DNA of 64,000 nucleotides from Campylorhamphus procurvoides. Its lineage: Eukaryota; Chordata; Aves; Passeriformes; Dendrocolaptidae. The stretch is from contig WBMV01002843.1 in assembly GCA_013396655.1 (NCBI GenBank), positions 1-64,000 on the forward strand, written 5' to 3'. The position numbers were made by a program, and so were the translations under genes. Positions 14,618 through 24,170 of the stretch are shown in pieces (position 1 is the stretch's first letter; every line of letters starts with the position of its first letter). The notes under the pieces were generated by a model that made no database searches, was not told the DNA's origin, and worked only from the letters and a program-made list of their open reading frames with translations.

Positions 14618-14775
14618 AAGGAGGTTGCCTATAGAAGTTGTAGAAGCTCCATCCTCAGAGGTGTTTAAAAATCAACGCAGCCTGGAGCAACCTGCTGGAA
14701 TGTTGAAGTTAGCCCTGCTTTAGGAGGGAGGCTGGAAGAAGGGTCCTGAAGATGCCTCTTCCAGTGTAAACTAAA
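14618..14775 (+). mobile_element. CR1 LINE 3'-UTR fragment
   Basis: The sequence follows the sense strand of the avian CR1 3' region: a GAGGTTGCC...AGAAGTTGTAGAAGCTCCATCC block, then AGAGGTGTTTAAAAA, then GAGCAACCTGCT, GCCCTGCTTTAGGAGGGAGGCTGG and a degenerate end. The terminal ATTCTATG-type octamers typical of younger copies are not visible, so the copy is old or 3'-eroded. Only the last about 160 bp is present, matching the strong 5' truncation typical of CR1. It is noncoding. Confidence 0.75.
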
Positions 14776-17700
14776 CACTGAAAACAGGCCTTGAATTGAA
14801 AAAAATAGGATGGAGAACAGAGGCAGAAATATGCAAACACACACAGATGTGTGATTGCGTAAACATTATTTCCTTAGAAAATTAAATTAAACACTGAGAA
14901 TTTCAAAGATATGGGCTGAGAACACAGTCTTGTTTCTATATATGTAAAGGCACTATTGCCTACAGTTTTGTTAGGGCAACTCGGTATTAAACAATAAGGC
15001 TCAGTTTCAGTTACCTTTATTTTGGTCAAGATGAACTTGCTGGAGCTGGAATTTCCTACACTGAATTACTTACTCAGGCTTGTGATTTTCTCTTAAGTCC
15101 CTGTAAGAGTAGTTCCATCATTTCCAAAAACAAGTTAGCAGAAAACACGCATTTCTTTAATATATGAAAAAAAAGTTTACAAGCATTTAATTAAAACTCT
15201 GCTTTTTAGTAGTGTGTTCAAGTTCGACAGCCTAGAAAACCTGCCTGAACTTGGCCAAGTGGTGAGTGGCTTAGCTAATTTCCATAATTGCCGAAGAGAT
15301 TTGTTGGCACTGTGTAGGTGGTCTCCAGCAGTTCTTCACTGACAGGAACATATTCCATCTCAGAGCTTTCAAGGCAAGCAGAACTCTTTGTATGTGTGAT
15401 GGTGAAGGCTGAGGAAGAGAAATCAGGGATGCTGCTGGTGCACAGCTGTAGAATTTGAATAGTAGGACTGGATGGAGAGCACAGCAAAGGGTTAAGACGT
15501 GGTGGAGCTGAAAGGAAGCAGGTTGAGTGTAGCAAAAGGATTTGTGACCACTAAAGTTGAGAACTTGAAACTCAATCCTGTGCTCACTGCCTTCCCATGA
15601 ATTCATAATTTTAAAAAGGTAAGAAATTTTTAATCATAGTATGATGCAATGATTTCCTTTTTCTCTTACAGGATTTATGAACCAAATGGCTTGTGTTCAC
15701 CAAATGGACCAAGCTCCTGGAAGAAAAAAAATCCCAAATGTGTATAAATGTCCCTGTTTGAAAAAGGCAAATGTCTAGAAAAGGAGACAGGAGATCACAG
15801 GAAAAAACCATGAGTTCAATAACATGGGTTCAGTAACAAAGGGAGCTGAGTGCAGCCCTGAGGAACAGAATCCTGTCTCTGCCTTCATCCCACCATTTCC
15901 CTGTGATTTGGGCAAGCTCCTTAACAAGCAACAATCATTTTCTCAGTTCCTTCCTACAAGAAATCCTGACTTTTAGTTGCTTTACATATCTGCCTTTAGG
16001 ATGGGATGCATTATGTTCCCCAAGCAAATATTTGTACAGTCAGCGAGCTCAGATGTCGATTTCTCCAGAGTAGATGTTGAAGCTTCAAGAAACGAGTGTC
16101 CTCTGCAGAGTTTGATTCAAGATAGCTGTGAGTTCTCACAGCTGCAACAGAACACATTGGGGGCTGGATGTGAACACAGATAATCTTACAGAATGATAAA
16201 CAACCTCTTTTAAAAACAGGGCATCTCCAGGTATCACATACTGGATCCAAAACCTTTAGGTTCTTCCAATATTTTCCTGTTTGTAGAGTGAAATTCTTAT
16301 TTTCTTGTCTTTCAGGGCATTTATGAAAAATTAACTAATCCATGATCAAGAAGTAAATGGATACTACACTGGTAAGTGGCACATGTATATTCTAGCCAGT
16401 GTAAAATCACATTTCTTGTGCCCATGTAACTAATTGCTCTAAGATATAGTGTAACTAAGCCTGCAGACCTTTTGCAATTCATATTGAAAATGAAATAAAA
16501 TGAGAGAAAGCTGTAAGCAGTGAGGCAGCTTATGTGAATCCCAATCCAGTGACTTTGGCCATCACCAGCATCCAGTGTTGGTTATTGCAGGACAGGTTTA
16601 CCCTTGGAACCCCCAGGCTGAGAACAGGGCCCAGTGCAATTCCAGGTGTATATTCCCACTACCACCTTCCTTCCCATCCTCTCTGCTGCTCAGCCTCTGC
16701 ACTGCACATGACAGCCTGGGGACAACTGAGCACGTGGTATCAGAATTAATGAGCTCGGGAATGTGAAACACCATTTGACCTATTTACCCTGCCAAGAAGC
16801 AGCATAAAGAAAAACTCTACCAACCATACCATTACCAAAGTACACTGCCAGGGAAACAAACCACACTCTTTGTTTTCTGGCACAGGCTGCAACAGACAAG
16901 CCTGTGAATGCTGCTGTGACTCCCATTCCTGTGTTCTTACAAGCACACCACACCCCCTTGGTTTTAACAGGTATGACTGTTACCTGTTTATTATTTTGAG
17001 GACATTCAACCTGAGGTCAATGTGACATTCATCCTGAGGCTAAATGACTGTATGGCTTATACAAACAGATATAATCTGTTGGTTTTGAACAAATGTACTC
17101 ATGTTGATATCTTTTACACGTAGGCTGGTGGCAGTAACCAGCTGCAGCTTTGAGATGCCAGGTGCACAGATATCCACACCCCTGCAAAACCTCTCCTTAG
17201 TTCTGGAAGGGCAGGTAAGGTTCCTACTTCCTCTCAGAGGAAGGCAGACAGTGAGACTTTGTCACTTGCCAGAGACACATGCAGGCACCACTGGTAGAAG
17301 TGCCATAATTCTTAATTAGCCAATGCGGCATGAAAAGAGGCCACAGAGTTCATGCCTAACTTTCTATCATGTTGCTTACTGACCAACAAGAACCAACGTT
17401 AATAACATGTTAACAACATATTGGCAGTTAAAATCATGTTTAAGATATGTGGAGTAAAACCTTGTCACTGTTGCTATTCCTTTCCAAAAGATGGGTCTTC
17501 TACTACATGAGATTACCTTGAAAACTGCATTGTCCAAATTGCACAAACAGAATCTGAGGCAGTGACTTGACATCATTGATGAGCTCAAGTCCTTTCTCCA
17601 GCAGAGACAACAAACTTTTCCACGCTGTTTTTATTTATAGCTTCAGCTCTAGGGGAGGAAATTACCAAGCACTTGACATTCACGGCCTTCTGGCAGGGAC

Positions 17701-19965
17701 TGCAGCCAGGGAAAGGTGCAGTGGGAACTATTTCTGCCTAGTGGTTTGGACTATGGTGATCCTGGTCCACTGAAAACTAAGTCACAGCCAGTAAATTTTT
17801 TTCATAGTTCATTTGATAAATTCTAGTCATGGGTGGGCTGGTTTAGCAACTTTGGTACGGGATTTATTTTAACTGTCAGAGGGTACAATCTTCGTAATCT
17901 ACATGTATTTTTATAAAACAGGCTTTTTAAAACAATTCCTTGGTGGGAAAATAAAAATAACATCATTTTTTCGGCAAAGAATTTTTAGTCATTGGCATTA
18001 GAGTCAATTGGTAAACTATTAAACTGTTAAGTTGTAATTTATAGCAGTTATAATGGCATCAATGTCTGAATGATCACCCTATGCTGCCACTAAGGATATA
18101 CATCTGTTATAGCATGAAATACTGTAAGATGGTTTGTAATGATGCACTTCTTGTTGCCTGCTGATAATAATTTATCATCAAAGACAACAGTTTAATTATA
18201 TAGTACATCTCTTGCTGGCTTCCAAATACTTCAGCTACTGTTCACTAATTTCTGAGCTAAAAAGGAATCAGCCTCCTTATTTTATACTAGTCCATTAATT
18301 TATGAATGGAAGACAGAAAGCTTTTATTAGCTGTTGAGGTGCCTGAATTCTTTGTGTTGTCATCACAATATAAAAATCTAGCCCAGGCCACCCATAAATC
18401 CTGATGGATGATGGAGAACAGGCCCCAGATCAGCTAAAGGATCTGGAGGAAATCCCAGACTAGACTTCTTAGAGAATTGTGCAGAATATTAACCCAAAGG
18501 TGGCACTCTGCCCAGGCCAAGTGGGATCTCTGTTTGCACTGATACAGTACAGGCAGCTTGAATAAAATATCTTTCTCTTCTAGTCCTTCCTTCAGGTTCA
18601 TCCTGAGCAAGGGATCACAGCACCTTTCTTGGGAACAGAATTGGCCCAGCAAGAGAAGAGGAACCTTTAGCATGCAGGAACCCTCAGGGTGGGCAGCTAA
18701 GGCTCAGTTTTGGCAGAGAAGCAGTGAGAAGGTAAATTGATCCGGGATTAATGATACAAAATCAGAAGACCTTTTGTGTTTGAAAGAATAATCTGTCTGT
18801 GTAGGTACCAGGGACCTCCAGCATCATCCTATCCCATCAAAGGTCTGCTCCAAAAGGAGTTTTTGAGCATATAATTCCATGAAGTCATATAAATAGTGCT
18901 ACCTACTGGAGTTTGCACTTTGCAGAGACAAACTCTATCAGTCTGCTTGTTAATGTCAGAATTCATTCCTGGAGTGAATTTCTGTCCCATCAAAACCTGT
19001 GAAATGGGAATCAGAAACCTGAGTTGAGTGAGAAGAATGTCTTTAAATTGGGAAACTGTTTGGAGATTTTGCTTCATACACATTTCTCTGAGAAATAAGT
19101 AGCTGATAAGTAATGGATAGTAAAGTTTTCCTCCCTCCATTTCTAACCAATTATTTTTGAAACACTTTTGAAAATTAGAAATATTTTATCATGCATACAG
19201 AGAAAATGGACATGCTTGTGATGTTCTTGATTTTGCCTAATACACTATAATTTGGTGTAGAGAATTGGAAATGGATTATAATAATGAGAACTGACAGTGA
19301 ATTACAGTCCTGTAGTAAAAATAACTTTAAAGTCACTATCTTCCATTATGACTTTTTAAGTGCACAGAAAGGCCTCAAATAGGAAACCATGGTTATTTAC
19401 TGTCCTGGGGTTTCGCTCCTAGCGATGGTGCAGTGATGAAACAGAGAACATAACAACAAGGCTGTGTCATGTAAGAGGAATAAAATCTGTACTTTCAGGC
19501 AGACTAGCAAGTCAGTTAGAGAACTGGGTTGGGGCTGCTGTGCTTTACTGATTCCTGTAAGCAGCAACACTGTGGTGGCCTGCAGAACAGGAGGCTGCTT
19601 TGCATCACAAGCCATGTCACTTTGATAGGACAGTATGTCTCACAGGGGCTGTTCCAGACTGCCTCTCTCTCTGTGGCGCTGGCTGCAGCCAGCTGAGCTA
19701 CCTGAGTACAGAAGAGGGAAACATTTGTCTGACTGAACCCTGAATGTGACATTGGAAGGTTTCTGTCAAATGTATTACTGTCCATGGCCTGAAAGACTCT
19801 GCTCTTAGGAAAAAAATCTAGCATTATGTTATCCATACTACACAATTACTCCACATCAACCTATACCTCTGGCCCCTGTGATCCCTCTCTATTTTCAGGG
19901 AACATCTAAGAAGCCTTAGAATGGGTGTGACTGTAATATTGAAATATTTATAATGACAGAAAAGT
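14776..19965. other. Unique AT-rich noncoding DNA
   Basis: No gene or repeat is recognised. Open frames reach 111 codons (minus strand, 15,271-15,606) without any recognisable family. A low-GC sub-block at about 17,930-18,400 is listed separately as a candidate conserved noncoding element. Confidence 0.55.
17930..18400. promoter_or_regulatory. Candidate conserved noncoding element
   Basis: This AT-rich, complex (non-repetitive) stretch is dense in homeobox-like cores such as TTAATT, TAATTT and CATTAATTTATGAATGG, has no internal simple repeats and carries many stops in all frames. That texture is what deeply conserved developmental enhancers look like. This is a judgement from composition only; conservation could not be tested here. 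Confidence 0.2.
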
Positions 19966-20154
19966 ATCAGAATCGTTTAGGTTGGAAAAGACCTTTAAGA
20001 TCATTGATTCCTGAGCACCACACCTACATATCTTTTCAGGGTTGGTGACTATCCCTTCCCTGCACAGCCTGTTCCAGTGCTTGACCATCCAGTCAGTGAA
20101 GAATTTTTTCATAATGTGCAGTCTAAACCTCCCCTGGCACAACTTGAGCCCATT

Positions 20155-21194
20155 TCATCTTGTCTTGTCACTTTGTACTTGGGGGAAAAAATGGACACCC
20201 ACCTCACTACAACCTCCATTCAGGTAGATGTAGACAGCAATTAAGGTCTCCCAAGAGACTCCTTTCTTCATGCTACACAACTCCTTCATCTGCTTCTCAT
20301 CAGTCTTGTGCTCCAGACCTTTCACCAGCTTCATTGCCCTTCTCTGGACACGCTCCAGCACCTCAATGTCTTTCTTAAAGTGAGGGGCCCAAAACTGATC
20401 ACAGGATTTGGGGTGCAGCCTCACCAATGCTGAGTACAGGGGGATGAGCCCTGCCCTGGTCCTGCTGGCCACACTATTCCTGATACAAGCCAGGATGCCA
20501 TTTGGCCTTCCTGGATACCTGGGCATACCAATGGCTCATGTTCAGCTGGCTGTTGACCAACATCCCCAGGCAGGCAGGTTTCCAGCCCCTTGTTCCCAAG
20601 TCTGTAGCTTTGCATGGGGTCACAGTTTGGCGCTTGGTCTTGCTGAGATTCATAAAGTTGGCTTCATCCCCTGCTTCATCCCCTCGATCCAGCCTGTCCA
20701 GATCTCTCTGCAGGGCCTTCCTACTCTCTAGAAGGTCAACACTCCCACTCAGCTTCTTGTTGTCTGCAAACTGGCTGAGAGTGCACTTGATCCTCTCATC
20801 CAAATCATTGATAAAGGTACTAAACAAGGCTTGCCCCAGCACTGAGCCCTGGGGAACACCATTTGTGACAGGCCACCAGCTGGATTGAACTCCACTCATC
20901 ACCACTCTTTGGGCTTGGCCAACCAGCCAGTTTTTACCCAGCAAAGAGTACACCAGTTCAACCCATGACCAGCTGGTTTCTCCAGAAGAATGTTGTGGAG
21001 GGGGATCAGGTAAGACAAGCAGAACTTGCCTTATACTGATGCTGACTGGGCCTGATCACCTGGTTCTTCCATAGTTGCCACAGAATGGAACTCAAGATGA
21101 TCTTCTCCACGACATTCCCCATCACCTCGGCCAGGCTGACAGGCCCGTAGATCCCTGGACCCTCCTTTTGGCCCTTTCTGTAGAGGGACATCAC
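20155..21194 (-). pseudogene. CR1 ORF2 reverse transcriptase remnant
   Basis: Minus-strand pieces encode recognisable CR1 reverse transcriptase. At 21,006-21,194 a segment contains YRKGQKEGPGIYGPVSL and NQVIRPSQH, the RT N-terminal region. At 20,474-20,953 a 159-codon frame has GVPQGSVLG at residues 32-40 and FADN at 62-65, where active RTs have F-A-D-D, so the second catalytic aspartate is lost. At 20,155-20,526 the C-terminal part shows [30 protein letters not shown] and KLVKGLEHK. The pieces sit in different frames, so at least two frameshifts separate them. In an intact CR1 this protein primes reverse transcription of the element's RNA at the nicked target. Here it is a dead relic. Confidence 0.85.
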
Positions 21195-21639
21195 ATTTAA
21201 TAACCAGTCAACTGGGACCCCCTGTTAGCCCGGACTGCTGATAAATGATGAGAAACTGGCTTGATAAGCACTTCCACCAGCTTCCTCAGTAATCTTGGGT
21301 GGATCCCATTGACCCTATACACTTGTGTATCTCTAAGTGGTGTAGCAGCTTGCTGACCATTTCACTTTGGATTACAGGGGTTCATTCNTCAACCCATGAC
21401 CAGCTGGTTTCTCCAGAAGAATGTTGTGGAGGGGGATCAGGTAAGACAAGGAGAACTTGCCTGGATAAATGATAATGATAAATGATGATGCTGATAAATG
21501 ATGGAAACTGGCTTGATAAGCACTTCCACCAGCTTCCTCAGTAATCTTGGGTGGATCCCATTGACCCTATACACTTGTGTATCTCTAAGTGGTGTAGCAG
21601 CTTGCTGACCATTTCACTTTGGATTACAGGGGTTCATTC
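20958..21639. repeat. Direct repeat around a single n (21,388)
   Basis: Sequence from 20,958 (TCAACCCATGACCAGCTGG) to 21,387 is repeated immediately after the n, from 21,389 to 21,639. The second copy lacks about 180-195 bp of the first (roughly 21,030-21,235), replaced by a short ATAAATGATAATGAT-type run. Outside that gap the copies are nearly identical. The single-n junction suggests two overlapping contig ends placed side by side, not a biological tandem duplication. Confidence 0.85.
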
Positions 21640-21752
21640 TGCTTCCTGTGTTTTCCTTTTAGTTCAGGGAGTTGGGACCCCAGAGAACAACTGGTCTTAC
21701 TATTAAAGACTGAGATAGAAAAGGCATTAAATACCTCCATCTATTTCTCAGT

Positions 21753-22192
21753 TGTCATGGTTTAGGAATGGTTCAGTTCCCACTGAAACACTCCAAACTA
21801 CATGCTGCTTGCTTGCTCACTCACTCCACATTCCACTCTCCCATCCACTGTGGAGGGATGGAGAGGAGAACTGGAGGCACAAAAGGTGAAGATCATGGAT
21901 TGAGAGAAAAACAATTTACTGCAAATGGCAGTGAAATAAGAAAATGAACAGTAAGAGCAGCAATATTAATAACAGAGTGTACAAGATAGGTGAACAATTC
22001 ACACACAATTGCTCACCACGTGGAACCTGATGCCACCCAACTGCTTGCTTGGCCACCAGCCTGACTGGAAGGGGCCTATCCCCCTCCATCCCCTGCCTAT
22101 GGCATTACGTGGTACAGAATAAGCCCAGGGTCCTGGCCATACCCCTTCTGGCTCCTGCAAAAATTACCCCTGTTCTGGCTGGGACCAGAACA
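21753..22192 (-). mobile_element. ERVL-type solo LTR nested in CR1
   Basis: The segment begins TGTCATGGTTTAGG and ends CTGGGACCAGAACA. Read on the minus strand it starts TGTTCTGGTCCCAGC and ends CCTAAACCATGACA, the TG...CA termini of a widespread avian ERVL-like LTR family. Interior landmarks fit too: GCTCACTCACTCC near one end, a GATGGAGAGGAGAA block, a purine-rich region, AATTGCTCACCACGTGG and GCATTACGTGGTACAGAATA. CR1 sequence continues on both sides (CTATTTCTCAG before, TCATCCTTTG after), so the LTR jumped into an existing CR1. A perfect 5-bp target duplication is not visible. No gag, pol or env is present, so this is a solo LTR left by recombination. In life it would supply a promoter and polyadenylation site. 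Confidence 0.8.
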
Positions 22193-22630
22193 TCATCCTT
22201 TGCCATTACATTTTCCCACTACACCAAATAAAGGATGGAGAGCCTCCTTAGCCTTTCTTTTGCTGCTGNAAAACAATTTACTACAAATGGCAATGAAATA
22301 AGAGAATGAACAGTAAGAGCAGCAATATTAATAACAGAGTGTACAAGATAGGTGAACAATTCACACACAATTGCTCACCACGTGGAACCTGATGCCACCC
22401 AACTGCTTGCTTGACCACCAGCCTGACTGGAAGGGGCCTATCCCCCTCCATCCCCTGCCTATGGCATTACGTGGTACAGAATAAGCCCAGGGTCCTGGCC
22501 ATACCCCTTCTGGCTCCTGCAAAAATTACCCCTGTTCTGGCTGGGACCAGAACATCATCCTTTGCCATTACATTTTCCCACTACACCAAATAAAGGATGG
22601 AGAGCCTCCTTAGCCTTTCTTTTGCTGCTG
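21908..22630. repeat. 361-bp direct repeat around a single n (22,269)
   Basis: Positions 21,908-22,268 are repeated at 22,270-22,630 (offset 362 bp), with about four substitutions and no visible indels. The unit covers most of the LTR plus some flanking CR1. About 1% difference and a lone n at the join fit two allelic contig ends that were not merged. It should not be read as a 5' and 3' LTR pair. Confidence 0.9.
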
Positions 22631-23303
22631 ATGCATTTGTAGAAACATTTTTTAGTGTCTTTTATGGCAGTAGCCAGGTAAAGTTTCAGTTGGCCTTTGC
22701 CTCTTCTAATTTTCTTCCTGCATAACCTCCTGTTTGTTGCTCATGCTGCATGCATTGGTGCAGAGGTACTTCAGGCTGAGCTCTTGATCCCACTACCTTT
22801 TGAGGGAGAAGTCCTAATTCCTACATGATCATTCTCAGGCACTTCCGTGGTTTCTGACACATCAACAACCCTTGTGTATCATGTGCCCTGTCTCCCTGTG
22901 GGGCCTGTCTCGGGGAAGGCAGGGTGTGATTCCCGCAGCCTGTCTCCCTCTCGCACTCCTGGCTANGATGCATTTGTAGAAACACTTTTTAGTGTCTTTT
23001 ATGGCAGTAGCCAGGTAAAGTTTCAGTTGGCCTTTGCCTCTTCTAATTTTCTTCCTGCATAACCTCCTGTTTGTTGCTCATGCTGCATGCATTGGTGCAG
23101 AGGTACTTCAGGCTGAGCTCTTGATCCCACTACCTTTTTGGGGGAGAAGTCCTAATTCCTACATGATCATTCTCAGGCACTTCCGTGGTTTCTGACACAT
23201 CAACAACCCTTGTGTATCATGTGCCCTGTCTCCCTGTGGGGCCTGTCTCGGGGAAGGCAGGGTGTGATTCCCGCAGCCTGTCTCCCTCTCGCACTCCTGG
23301 CTA
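22630..23303. repeat. About 336-bp direct repeat around a single n (22,966)
   Basis: Positions 22,630-22,965 (GATGCATTTGTAG to CTCCTGGCTA) recur at 22,967-23,303. Differences are few: T/C in the ACATTTTTTAG run, and CCTTTTGAGGG versus CCTTTTTGGGGG, which adds one base. All of it is CR1 sequence. As with the other two n junctions, an unmerged contig overlap is the simplest reading. Confidence 0.9.
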
Positions 23304-24170
23304 TTCCTCAATCTATTCGCGTCCTCCGGCATCTCTGGCTCCAAGCGGAGGACTCCCTGTAGCTGGGGGTGTGCTCGCTGCTTCCCTGGGCTGCCGGTGT
23401 CGGAGCAGGGCACGGCGTGTTCCCACTGCATCCCAGGGCACAGTGTGTTCCCACCATGGCTCTGCCGTGCACATCCCACCATGGCTCTGCCTGGAGCATC
23501 CCACTTCGGCTCTGCCTGGTGCATCCCACCATGGCTCTGCCCGGTGCATCCCACCATGGCTCAGCCGTGCACATCCCACCATGGCTCTGCCCGGTGCATC
23601 CCACCATGGCTCTGCCAGGAGCATCCCACCATGGCTCTGCCAGGAGCATCCCACCATGGCTCTGCCCGGTACATGGTACATCCCACCAGGGCTCTGCCGG
23701 GCGCATCCCCCCATGGCTCTGCCCGGTGTATGGTGCATCCCACCATGGCTCTGCCTGGAGCATCCCACCATGGCTCTGCCGGGCGTATCCCACCAGGGCT
23801 CTGCCGGGCGCATCCCACCATGGCTCTGCCGGGTGCATCCCACCTCAGCTCTGCCGAGCTCATCCCACCGCTCCCTGGACGAGCCGGCAGGGCTGGTGCG
23901 CCCTTCTCTGCAAGAGCCGCGCCCTCCGGGACCGTGCCCTGGTTATTCTCGCTCCCTCGGGGATTTTTGTATGTGCGAAGGGCTTGGCCGCCCGGCTCTC
24001 GGCTCCACCCGGGTCCCGTCAGCCTCTGTCGCTCAGCCTGTGTTCCTGGTGGCTCTGTAGGCTTCCCCCGAGGTTCCCCCAGCTCAGGAAAGCTGAGGAA
24101 AGCCCCCTGTGCACCGCAGCGATGTGCTGCGGCTCCTGCCGGCGCCGGGGCTGCTCGCTCTCTCACAGGG
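23304..24170. other. GC-rich, CpG-containing island beside the CR1
   Basis: Base composition changes sharply from AT-rich to GC-rich with many CpGs (for example ATTCGCGTCCTCCGGC, AAGAGCCGCGCCCTCCGGG, TGCCGGCGCCGGGG), then falls back at about 24,170. It lies exactly on the 5' side of the minus-strand CR1, so it may be that element's GC-rich 5' UTR/ORF1 end, with the minisatellite inside it. The alternative is a host CpG island used as a promoter. The minus strand stays open from 24,166 to 23,561 (201 codons), but plus-strand frames are open for as long or longer, so openness only reflects GC content. Confidence 0.6.
23448..23870. repeat. 25-bp GC-rich minisatellite, about 16-17 units
   Basis: Unit CATCCCACCATGGCTCTGCC plus a variable 5-bp tail (CGGTG, TGGAG, AGGAG, GGGCG or GTGCA). 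Units start at 23,472, 23,497, 23,522, 23,547, 23,572, 23,597, 23,622, 23,647, 23,679, 23,704, 23,736, 23,761, 23,786, 23,811, 23,836 and 23,861, after a first partial unit at 23,448. Two units (23,647 and 23,704) are 32 bp through a 7-bp insertion, hinting at a higher-order 57-bp block that duplicated. Because 25 is not a multiple of 3, the frame shifts each unit. All frames stay open by composition alone, so the long open frames across it are not genes. Confidence 0.95.

Larger units (their letters stand above)
19966..23303 (-). mobile_element. Large CR1 LINE, minus strand, decayed and interrupted
   Basis: The element's 3' end is at low coordinates (AGAATCGTTTAGGTTGGAAAAG at 19,969 onward is the reverse complement of the avian CR1 terminus). 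Going 5' along the minus strand come the 3' UTR, reverse transcriptase C-terminal coding sequence, RT core, RT N-terminal part and further ORF2 sequence up to about 21,750. A 440-bp LTR then interrupts it at 21,753-22,192, and CR1 resumes (TCATCC..AATAAAGGATGGAG) to 23,303. The stretch that should encode most of the endonuclease is missing: ORF2 text near CATAACCTCC (22,730) jumps to text that lies 5' of the endonuclease in the family. Frames are broken throughout, so it is not mobile. Three n characters lie inside (21,388; 22,269; 22,966), each flanked by duplicated CR1/LTR sequence, so the real element is shorter than shown. Confidence 0.9.

Noticed and set aside
22049..22593. Two identical 60-codon open frames 362 bp apart
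   Set aside because: They are the same antisense LTR segment duplicated around the n at 22,269, not a gene pair.
21908..22630. A 5' LTR and 3' LTR pair flanking a provirus
   Set aside because: The two copies are separated only by a single n and include flanking CR1, so this is an assembly duplication of one solo LTR.
23448..23870. CRISPR array
   Set aside because: Units are contiguous tandem repeats without unique spacers, in eukaryotic sequence.
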